A DNA stretch of 64,000 nt, taken from positions 1,122,530-1,186,529 of the forward strand of contig NW_011887298.1 in assembly GCF_000151315.2 (NCBI RefSeq), read 5' to 3'. The position numbers were made by a program, and so were the translations under genes. The notes under the pieces were generated by a model. The model saw nothing but the letters and a program-made list of their open reading frames with translations, did not search any database and was not told the DNA's origin. Source of the DNA: Capsaspora owczarzaki ATCC 30864 (lineage: Eukaryota > Opisthokonta > Filasterea). Below, piece after piece: positions 55,392-64,000 of this stretch (its first letter is position 1; each line of letters begins with the position of its first letter).

Positions 55392-57422
55392 CCTTGGATC
55401 ATGCGAATAATCTGCATCTGCGCAATCGTCGCACGCTGCGTCGCTTTTTTGATCACATTCCGCGCCCCTGTGGTTCACTGTCTGCCATGCTGCTCGTTTC
55501 CCCCATACATGGACGAGTGTCATGGCTCTAGCAAGAGAGTGCGAAGAGTGCGAAGAGTGCGACAGAGGACCAGCGCCAAGACAGAGCGAAAACACAACAA
55601 CGAGGGTGTGAAGTGAACGTGTGCGAGCGTTCTCCTCATCATTGAAACAAAAAAACGTTGTGGTGCTTGCGTTCGTTCGTTCCTCCTTTCACCACGCTAC
55701 CTCCACCTTTCCTTTTCTTTCTCGTTTTCTTTCTCTTTGTCTCTTTATCTCGTTGAACAACCCCTTCCTCGCTGCGCGGTCAAGTGGCGGCTGCCGTCTC
55801 GCTTCGCTCGCTCCCTCACGTTTTTCCACATGGCGTTCACCTCGCTTTGTTCAATATCGTCCATTTCTTCCATTTGCCCTGCTTTTCTCTCTCTCTCTCT
55901 TCTCTTTATTTTTCCACTGTTCCATTGAATGCGTTTTTTTGTTTCGTATCAATTAATTTATCAAAAAAGTTTTGACCGAATTCGGGAGCATTTGCACGGC
56001 ACTCACTCGTCCTTTTGGAAACAAACAAACAAACGCAAAACTCAGACCTTGTCCTCCTCTGCACCCATGGCCGCTGCCTCAATGACGGACGCGTACCGCC
56101 GCGTTACCCCTCCTTCCTACGACACACTCGCCGCGTACACCCAACAGCAGCAGCAACATCAGCAGCAGCAGCAGCACGACTTGTTGGACAGCAGCAGCGA
56201 CGAGGACGACGCCATCCTTAGCAACACGGCAACTGGCACTGCCACCTCTTCCTTTTCCTCCTCCTCCTCCACCACTGTTTCGTCTTCCTCCTCGCCCTCC
56301 TCCTCCTCCTCATCAGCATCAGCATCAGCATCGCTCAGCCAACAACACCAGCAGTTCATCCACCTCAGCATCGAGGACGACGAAGACCTCGCCGAAGAGG
56401 CACTCCTCGACGAGGAGGAGGAGGAAGAGGCGGAGGAATTCGCAACACCACAAGACCAGGACGTTATTGCCGCAGGGTCCTCGCGCCTGCACGAGCTCCT
56501 GCGCCTCGCCGCCGCCCAGAAGCAGCAGCTCACCGACTCATCCGACTCTGACGAGGACGACGCGCTGGACGACTTTGAGCACGAGTGGGAGGAGGAGCTG
56601 CGTTCCAACCTGGCCGCGAGCACTGCTTACGATCTCGACGGCGATTCGTCCGCTGCCGCCGACCAGCAACCACCACGCAAACGCACCCTGACCTTCGCCA
56701 CCCACACGCGCGTCGCCTTCACCCACTCCCGCGACACCTACGACCGGACGTGCTGCTACCGTCTGCCCCAGACCATGGAGGAGCTTGCCGCCATTAATGA
56801 GGAGATTTTCATGTAAGCAGTGGATTGCTCGTGCCCAGCTGTTACTTTTTTTTTTTCTGCTCCCCGCTCCTTAGCTCTCATCCCTCCTCCCCCCTCCTCC
56901 TCCTGCTCCCCCTACTACTTTATGTCGCAGTTGTACTAGCAGCAGGAGGGAGAGCGAGGGTGTTGGTGCAGGGCAACGCGATCCATTTATCGATCGCCTT
57001 TTTTTTTAATCGTTTTTTTTTTTGTGGCGTGGCTCAAATCTGACATTGCGCGTGCATGATCTTTTGACGCTATTTTTGACTCTTGCTCGTTCTCTCTGGC
57101 TGATGTTGGCTGTGGAGGGGGGGGGGGTGATTGCAACCATCACTGCAGTGCAATGAGAGTGGAGCTTGAGATCAACAGCTGACTCCTACCGCATGGCAAA
57201 CACCAAAAAGTGGCAGTGTGCGTGTGGGGAGAGGCAAGGTGTGGGGCTGCTTATTTGATTGATTTGATTTTTTTTTTTTTTTTTGTGATTTGTTGCTGAC
57301 CATTTTTCCCCCCTTTTTGCTGCTGCTTGCTTGCTTGCTTCCGAAATGTCCCAAACAGGCTCAAGTGGCATGAAATGTTTGTCCACCCCGAAAGCCTGGG
57401 CAACAACACTTACCACGTCTAA
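54648..57422 (+). CDS. Acidic low-complexity protein with conserved-looking C-terminus, possible PP1-binding
   Basis: Exons 54648-54980, 56046-56812 and 57359-57422 join in frame to about 387 residues. Most of it is Ser, Ala, Gln, Asp and Glu runs (DEEEEEEAEEF, SSSDEDD). The end differs: RKRTLTFATHTRVAF, YDRTCCYRLPQTMEELAAINEEIFM, then KWHEMFVHPESLGNNTYHV encoded by a separate 21-codon last exon after a 546-base intron. RTLTF fits the [RK]x[VIL]xF docking motif for protein phosphatase 1, and the order basic motif, YDR, helix, then a short tail resembles small PP1 regulators. That is inference. The gene was found by matching donor CAT|GTAAGC to the acceptor ACAG at 57358, which restores a frame ending in TAA. 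I do not name the family. Confidence 0.65.
55361..55389 (+). repeat. Poly(A) run, about 29 bases
   Basis: Uninterrupted A run inside the first intron (1,065 bases) of the preceding low-complexity gene; a T run of 19 bases lies at 55200-55218 in the same intron. Confidence 0.9.
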
Positions 57423-58426
57423 ACAAGCAACCCGCGCCGAAAAAGTGCGAATAGACCGCAAGCGAGATCCTTTGTGGCCGCCACCTTTTCCTCCTCGGAT
57501 ACAGTCCATATTGCCATACCGCGCCCTCGCTCATTTGGTATTTCCGAGGACGGTGCCGCGGCGCGCCATATCTGGTCAAGCGACACCTTGTTTCATTTTT
57601 TAATTGTTTGTTTCGTTTTTTTTTTTGGGTCTCGACCCGTTTGTTCTCTCTCTCTCCTACTTGCTTTCTTTGTTAACTCTTCTTCCTTCGGGTCGCTTCT
57701 TTCGTTAACTCTCCCCTCAGTTTTTTTTTGCTGTGTTGAATCGACGAGGCCTACACCTCTCCTTTGGATGCGTAGGACCCTCTTTTGTTGATTTCAACAC
57801 TCGGCTGGAATTTTGCCAGTTTTGTCGCACTTTATTCTTTTTGTCACCCTCTGCCGTTTGTTGACAACTAATGGTTCAACACTCTTAGGGTCTGTGTTTT
57901 TGTTTGCGTAATCTTATTGTCTGTACTTTATTTGCCTTTGTCACTGGCTGTTGGAATCATGGTTGTTGTACAATCTCCCCCCCCCTTTGCCCTTTTTCCT
58001 GCTGCTGTTGCTTCAATATATCCGAAATTTCGAAATGACCTTGCTTGTTCCAAATGTGATCATGTTGTCGAGGTGCGAACGAGCGAACGAGCGAGCGATG
58101 GCGACGCGAGCCGTAAAGCGTGCCAACACTTGAATTCGAACATCACCAACACAACAAAACCCCTCGCTGTGTCAAGCTGCTTTTGGCACAAGCGAAATTA
58201 ACATGTGTTTTCATTTGTCAAACGACAGCAAGCCGCAAGAAACAAAAAACAAAACCCTGAAACGAAAACAAGTCGAGTTCGCCAAAACAAAAACAAAAAA
58301 AAAAGCGCGAACAACTAACAAACGCAGCTACAACACCCAAAATTGATAAACAAAAAAAAAACGAATGTGCACAGGAGTTATCGCCACCTCGCTCACATCA
58401 TCTACTCAAGTAGACGCGGGTGACAA
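57423..58426. other. Convergent 3' region, about 1 kb
   Basis: No gene seen. T-rich in the left half; A-rich with AAACAAAAAC-like runs in the right half, consistent with 3' UTRs of converging genes. Confidence 0.5.
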
Positions 58427-59188
58427 TCACGACTCTAATGGCTGTGCTACAGCGGAAGCGGGAACAGACCCGCTTTGAACAGCCACGCTGAGGAGTTCGC
58501 GCAGACCGTCGTTTTCCGTTTCGAGCTCGACAATTCTTGCCTGCGTCTCCATGCTCTCCTGCTCCTCGCTCTCGATGGCGAGAGAGATAATCTTGCGCAT
58601 CTCCTCCAGCTTGAGCCGCAGCCGAACGTTCTCGTTGCGCAGCTGCTCGTTTTCCTGGGTTTCGCGGTCGAGTCGGCGTTGGACGCCCTCCTGCTCGAGC
58701 TTGAGCGTGCTGCGCAAAGTGGTCAGATTCTCGCGGTTTTTCGTCATGATGAGGTCCAGGCTACATTGGAACTCGTCGAACGCTTCGCGCAGCTCGTGGT
58801 TTTCCGTCTGCAAGTGGATGAGCCATTCTGCAAACAACAAAGGTGAGCGCGCAGCCTTCCACTACGACCAGCACGCGGGTTTGTTTTGTGCTTGTATTGC
58901 CAGCAACACCCCGCCCCTACTCCTGCAAAAAAGAAACACGAGACACGTACGATCCCTTTCCCGTTCTGCGAGCTGGAGCGAAGGGGTCGTGCCGGCGAGC
59001 GACTTTTCCACCGTGTCCACCACCTCGTCAATCGACTTGCGGCCCACGGCCGTATTGAGTTCCGACCGAGCCGCTCGGATTTGCCTGCGGTTGGGCGCAG
59101 ACAGGCGGTCTTTGGCGGCTTCGGCGCGCTGAATCAGCGAGACGATGGCATGGTCTGCAGCCGCGAGTGCGCGGTTCAGCCGCTCGGC
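58427..59188 (-). CDS. SIKE/FGFR1OP2-family coiled-coil protein, first exon not placed
   Basis: SIKE1 and FGFR1OP2 are small coiled-coil parts of the STRIPAK phosphatase-kinase complex. Two exons are clear on the complement: 59188-58951 and 58827-58427, about 212 residues. The first has AERLNRALAAADHAIVSL and a basic helix. The second has QWLIHLQTENHELREAFDEFQCSLDLIM, which matches ENRELWISLEEHQxALELIM of SIKE, then a long Glu/Arg/Leu coiled coil and LETENDGLRELLSVA (SIKE: LELENKELRELLSIS). The acceptor CAG at 59189 shows that a short first exon with the start codon lies upstream; candidates near 59270-59300 do not join in a convincing way, so I leave it out. Confidence 0.82.
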
Positions 59189-59851
59189 CTGTTTGTCGAC
59201 ATGAATAGCAAAAGCAGGGCACACACAAAACACACGGCAGGCAGTGTTCGGGACCAATACGCAGCATCATGAAGTGAGTTCAAATGCATCGGAGCGAGAA
59301 TCAAGGCTCTCTCTCCCCCTGCTTAAAGACGCCGCTCTCTCTCTCTCTCTGGCCGCATTGCACCAAGCATTATGTTGGTGATTCCGACTGTCGTGAGCTG
59401 AGTGGCGCGCGGCGCTCTGCTCAGTTCGCAGCCCAACACCAAACAAAAACATTGGCAAGTTTGAAAAAAAAAAAAAAGAAAAAAGAAAGCCGTTGTTTTT
59501 CAATGCTTTTCCATTGAGTTTCAAGATCAGCTCTCGCACACAGAGCGGATGCTGGTCGTCCCCAGTAATGCACGGCCAAACATCGAGAAGAAAACCCGAC
59601 CTCTGCGGTGGCTTCGGTCAAGCCTCGGCCTTTCGTTGTATCGACGCCCATTCAAACTACAGAAAAAAAAAAAAGATTGAATCGCCGCTCAGACAAACCA
59701 ACTACGTTAGAACGAGATCGAGAATTAACGCACGATGAGTATTGGGAATTAACGCACGATGAGTATTGGCAAACAGAAACAACAAAAGGCACAAAAGAAA
59801 ACGAGGACGCAGTATATCGCAACAAAAAAGGCACACCATCAACAACAACTT
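59189..59851. other. Region between SIKE-like gene and SMC1
   Basis: Must hold the unplaced first exon and promoter of the SIKE-like gene and the 3' UTR of SMC1. Contains a (CT)n run at about 59336-59351, an A run near 59465-59477 and a short imperfect duplication GAATTAACGCACGATGAGTATTGG-like at about 59723-59769. No other gene is seen. Confidence 0.45.
59723..59769 (+). repeat. Tandem duplication of about 23 bases near the SMC1 3' end
   Basis: The block starting GAATTAACGCACGATGAGTA occurs twice in direct succession (about 59723-59745 and 59746-59768) a little beyond the SMC1 stop codon. Confidence 0.85.
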
Positions 59852-62800
59852 TTATGCATCCGCAGAATCCTCAACACCATCGTCCTCCGGGTACTGGGTC
59901 AGATCAAGCGTCATAACGCGGGAGGTTTCATCCTGCTTGTCCATGTAGATGCCAACCAGACAATCGGCGCGGTTGTAGAACGCCTCCTTGTGCGTAATTA
60001 GAATGCACTGGAAGCTGTCGAGGTGGGACGCGTGCGATGCCTGCGCGGCTGTCGGCTTTGTTCGCTGCTGGACAAATCGCGCGACTTGGTACACGTTCGA
60101 GTTGTCCAACGCGGCATCAATCTCGTCCAGGACGAAGAACGGCGAGGGTCGGAAGCTGTGCATGGCGAACAGCAGCGCAACCGCCGCGACAGTCTTCTCG
60201 CCACCAGACAGCTGGCTCATGTCGCGGAAGGGCTTCATGGGCGCCATGGTGTTGTACTTGATGCCATGCAGGTATGGCTCCTAGCAGATCGGTTGCAGAG
60301 TCAAGCGTGAGTGCCACGATTTGGGACCAACAAAAGCACGACCAACAAAACGAAAAGTGATGATCATTTTCGAATGGGGTACCTCAGCACTCTCCAAGCT
60401 CAAGTAGGCAGTGCCACCGAGAGGATGTGACTTGCTCAGTGTGAGTTCCTTGTAAATGGCATCAATCGTGTTGGAGATGTGCGTAAACGCGGCGTTGAAG
60501 AGCTCGTAGCTGTTCCAACAGCAAAAGCAACGCGCGTCAGACTGCAGCCATTAGACTACTCGAGCGCCTACTCGCTGCACTTACCGTTTCTGCTTGACAG
60601 AGTTGAACTTTTCGCTAATTTGGAGTGCAGACTCGCGCGCCTTCAAGAACTCGCCTTCCACGTCTTTGAGACGGCCTCGGACACCCTCAAGGCTGTCGAG
60701 CAAAGCAAATGGGGGATGCACAGACACATGAGCAAAACTCAACCGTGAAACTCGCAGCCAATCCCAATCTGTCTCACGTACCGATCGACCGCCTTCATGT
60801 TGGGCGCAGCAATGCGCTCAATCTCAACAGTCAGCGCCTTGTACTTTTCCTCAAACTCGGCGTTGGTCTGCTCATATTGCGAGGCGGGAGTCTGGAGCAG
60901 AGAGGGCAAAGAACGAACACTCCGTCAACAACAACAAAAACAACAACAACAACAACAAAAAAAAAACTAAACAAAAACGTCCAAACTCTCGTCCAACAAC
61001 TCACCTGACGCAGCGTCCGCGGGAGGGCCGCAAAGTTCAGCTCAAAGCTGGCCTCTTGACGAATGGCAGCGCGGGTGGTTTGGCTTTGCGAGCCTGCCGA
61101 AGTGTCCATGGGAATGGCAGTCTCTTCCGCAGCGTCGTCTTCCACACGAGCGCGCTTCCCGCGCTTGGAGCCTCGTGCACCGGCCGTCGTTGCTTGCGCT
61201 TCTTCGTCGTCATCGTCGTCTGCTTGACGGGTACGCTTGCCACTTGGCGAATCGGCACGGTCCTCTGCTGCTGCTGTTGCTGCTGCTGCTGCGGCAGCAC
61301 GGCCTCGCGCGCCCGACAACATGACCTCGTCAATCGATCCACGCACAAACGGAATCTCGATATTCTCGAGCTTGCACGTTGAGAAGAGCGAGTGGCGCTT
61401 GTCTGCGAGCTGCTCCAGTTGCGCCTCGATACCGGCGATGGTCTTGCTGACATTTCCTTGCTCGGCAAGCGCTGCTGCATGCAGCTTTTTGAAGTGCTTG
61501 ATTTCCGTGTCAAACTCGTCGGCGCGCGCCTTGGTCTGCTTGTGGGACGCGCGCAGCTGGTCGAGCTCTTGCTTGTCCTTGTCGACCGTGACCTTTTGCT
61601 GCTCTGCCTTGTCCTCCAGCACCTTCAAGGCCTTTTCAGTGTCGGAAATGAGCGTCTTGAGGTGCTTGACGCCAGACTCGGTGTCGCGAGACCGCTCGTA
61701 CTCGAGCTGGTTGCGCAGCCGGGACTGCAAGTTGCCAAACTCGACGCGGCGCTTGGCCCGCTCTTGGGCGACACGGAGCTGCTTTTCCTCGTACTCGCGA
61801 ATGTTGGCCACGCCAATGGTCTTGCAAAAGTCGGCAAACACGGCATCCTCCTTTTGGTGGAGCTGCGAGCGCAGCGTTTCAAGCTCGGAGGTGCGCTCGG
61901 CAATCGCGTCCGACTTTCGCTTAATCTCGGGGCGGAGCTTGTCTGCCTCGCGGAGGAGCGTTTGCAAGTCCTTTTCGGCGGCAAGGACCTTCTCGCGGTT
62001 GACCTGTGCCTCGCTCTTGAGGTACTTGTTGCGCGTCTCCATGCCGTTGAGCTGGGCGCGCAGGTTTTCGAGGTCTGCAGCCTTGCGGCGCTTGCGAGAG
62101 AGCTCGGTGAGCTCGGTGGTGAGGTTGTCGCGCTCGCGCTTGAGCTTTTCGACCTCCTGCTGGTCCCAGCGGTTGGCACGGCCGTCGATGCCGCCCAGGC
62201 CGCCCGTGATGAGGCCGCTCTTGTGGATGCACGTTCCGTCCAGCGTGACAATCTTGAGTCGCTGGTTTTTGCCAAACGTCGTTTCCCGGGCCTCTTGCAG
62301 CGTGTCGCACACGACAGCGTTGCCGCACGCAAACTGCAAGGCGCGACGGACGGACGGCTCGCACTGAATCACGTCGAGCAGAAGGCGGCACGACCCGCCC
62401 AAGGCGCGGAGCTGCTCGTCGGTTGGCTTGACGCTGATGCCGTCGAGCGGCAAAAAGGTCATCATGCCAATGTGCTGCTCCTTCATGTACTTGATGCACT
62501 CGAGCGCGGTCTTTGTGGTGTCGACGACAATCGAGTCCATGTTGCGGCCGAGGATGACCGTCACGGCAATGTTGTAGCGGCGGTGCGTGGGCTTGCTCAG
62601 GTCAAACACACGGCCAATCACGCCGGGGAAGTGACGCTTCATGTCTTCCAGCGCCTGGTTCATCTTGCGATCGCGCTCCGTCTCGCGCTTGTCCGCCTTG
62701 GCCTCGCGCAGCGTCAACTGCGTTCCTTCCAGCTTGGCAGTGACTTCGACGTGACGACTTTCCGCGGCACTCAGCTCGTGCTGCAACTTGCTGTAGTCGG

Positions 62801-64000
62801 CACTGACAGAGCCAATATCGTTCAGGTGGGTGCCGAGCGCGCGTTCAAGCTTGTCCTGACGGTCTTGCAGAGCAATGCGCTGGTCCTCGACCTGCTTCCG
62901 GCGACCGTCCACCTCCCGCAGCTGCTCCTGGGCACGCTCGAGAGCCTCGCGGTCGGTCTTTTGTGCTCGCTCGAGCGTGTCGAGTTGCTGGCGCACGGTT
63001 GTGGCAACTCGCGACACATCCTCGCGCAGCGTGTTGTACTGCTCGAGCTGCGACTCTTCGAGCTGCAGCTGCTCTGCCGCAGCAGACTCGGCGGCGGCGG
63101 CGGACGAGGAGGAGGAGGAGGAGGAGGAAGACGCGCCACCCTTGCCCTTCCGCTTTCCGCCGCCGCTACTGGAAGACGAAGAAGCCTCGTTCACCTCGCT
63201 CTGGGCCTCGGCACTGGCGACCTGGTTGAGCTCGCGCTCCAAGTCGCGAATCTCGCTCTCGCGCGTGCGGTGCTTCTCCTCGGCTTCGGCCAACTCGTTG
63301 CGGGCCTTGGCCAAGCGATTCAGTTTGTGTGCGCGCTCCTCTTGCAGCTTGACCAACTCTGGCTGCCGGTCTGCCGACCGCGTCTCGGCCACTTTGATTT
63401 TGTGTTCGATGAGCGACAGCTCTTTGAGAACCTTGGCCTGCGCCTGGCGCTTCACCTTGAGCTCCTGCTCGGCGGTCGCCGCGCGCTGCCCCAGGGCCTC
63501 CTGCTCTTCAACGGCCTCGGACAGCTTGCTCTCAGCAGCATCAATGTCGGTGCTAATGTGACTGAGCTGCCACAGCATGTGCTGCGAGCGAACAGCCGCC
63601 TTCTCGGTCAACAGCTGCTGGTGCTTTTCGGCCTCGGCCATCTGCTCCTTGTACTGGCGCTTTTCGGCCGTCATGCCACGCTTCTTGTTAAAGCAAAAGC
63701 TCACATTCTGCTCGGCATCCTCCTTGCGCAGCAGCAGCTCGTCATACTCGCGCTTGAGATCCTCCGAGCCCGAGATTTGCTCAATCAGCTGCGTGAGGTC
63801 TTTGGGCGACTTTGTCGCAATCGCCTCAATGTCGCCTTGGAAGGTCAAAAAGTTGCGGGCCTTGACAATCAGGCCAAATCGCTCCAGCGCCTGCTCATAG
63901 TCGTCCGCCGAAACGGGGTGGCCGTCGATGCGGTACTCGCTCGTGCCGCCCGAACCCGATTCCGAGCCGTTCCACACGATGGTGCGCTTGAATGTCGTTT
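59852..64000 (-). CDS. SMC1: Cohesin ATPase SMC1, 5' part outside window
   Basis: Core subunit of the cohesin ring with SMC3. Exons on the complement: from beyond 64000 to 61005, then 60891-60782, 60692-60585, 60509-60383 and 60280-59852. About 1,255 residues are inside; the N-terminal Walker A part, roughly 100 residues, lies past the right edge. Seen: YEQALERFGLIVKARNFLTFQGDIEAIA (SMC1-specific), two long coiled coils, the hinge (FPGVIGRVFDLSKPTHRRYNIAV, DGTCIHKSGLITGGLGG), PYLHGIKYN, the signature MSQLSGGEK, Walker B FFVLDEIDAALD and the final ITHKEAFY. Two Ser/Ala/Gly or Asp-rich inserts interrupt the coils: one about residues 270-300 of the visible chain, one before the C-terminal head. 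The final gene part has four short introns while the first 3 kb has none. Confidence 0.97.

Noticed and set aside
1-64000. CRISPR arrays, ribosomal operons, bacterial promoters or terminators
   Set aside because: None seen; the window is spliced eukaryotic DNA and the direct repeats are microsatellites.
1-64000. LTR elements, Polintons or other virus-like insertions
   Set aside because: No reverse transcriptase, integrase, capsid or polymerase motif and no long terminal repeats were noticed.

Overview
This is nuclear DNA of a unicellular eukaryote. The genes are dense, on both strands, and many are cut by short GT-AG introns (mostly 60-150 bases, T-rich, opened by GTAAGT/GTGAGT-like donors). 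Nearly every protein that can be named has its closest recalled relatives in opisthokonts. A sarcoglycan-type membrane protein, a SEPT6-group septin, a SIKE/FGFR1OP2-type coiled coil, JMJD6, TSNAX, OVCA2-type hydrolase and ATG13, together with an ATP-type (not GTP-type) PEP carboxykinase, point to a unicellular relative of animals. A filasterean such as Capsaspora owczarzaki is my best guess, from gene content and style only, not from any search. Homopolymer runs (A or T, 15-32 bases) and microsatellites fill introns and intergenic DNA.

Layout from left to right. 1-1068: the 3' part of a degenerate restriction-nuclease-fold plus kinase-fold (CR-effector type) gene. 2-26 kb: housekeeping genes, namely transportin (TNPO1), a DHHC palmitoyltransferase, ATP-PEPCK, JMJD6, a CLC-3/4/5-type Cl-/H+ exchanger, an unidentified helical protein, YIPF5, a PFKFB whose phosphatase half is predicted dead, an SLC35F transporter and a second, odd DHHC protein. 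26.6-33.7 kb: a 25-exon PDS5 cohesin regulator. 34-43 kb: TIM17, TSNAX (TRAX), ATG13 and a SEPT6-group septin. 43.6-48 kb: two intronless genes side by side, an orphan helical-repeat protein and a fused AAA-ATPase/TOPRIM protein that resembles prokaryotic OLD/PARIS-type defence nucleases. 48-52 kb: a TLDc protein, an OVCA2/FSH1 serine hydrolase and a sarcoglycan, all on the minus strand. 51.7-54.6 kb: a gene-poor stretch. 54.6-64 kb: an acidic low-complexity protein with a conserved-looking C-terminal exon, a SIKE-like coiled coil, and SMC1, which runs off the right edge.

The genes do not form an operon, as expected for a eukaryote. Some share themes: PDS5 and SMC1 both act in cohesin; PEPCK and PFKFB bear on opposite sides of gluconeogenesis/glycolysis; YIPF5, CLC, ATG13 and the DHHC enzymes act on endomembranes. 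The most interesting item is the AAA-TOPRIM gene at 45952-48027, a bacterial-defence-like architecture in a eukaryotic chromosome with a possible mitochondrial presequence. Next come three host proteins with changed active-site residues: PFKFB (catalytic His to Ser), the septin (Walker A Ser/Thr to His) and the second DHHC protein (half of its zinc-binding domain missing). Exon borders were read by hand from splice consensus, reading frame and remembered family sequences; single borders may be wrong.
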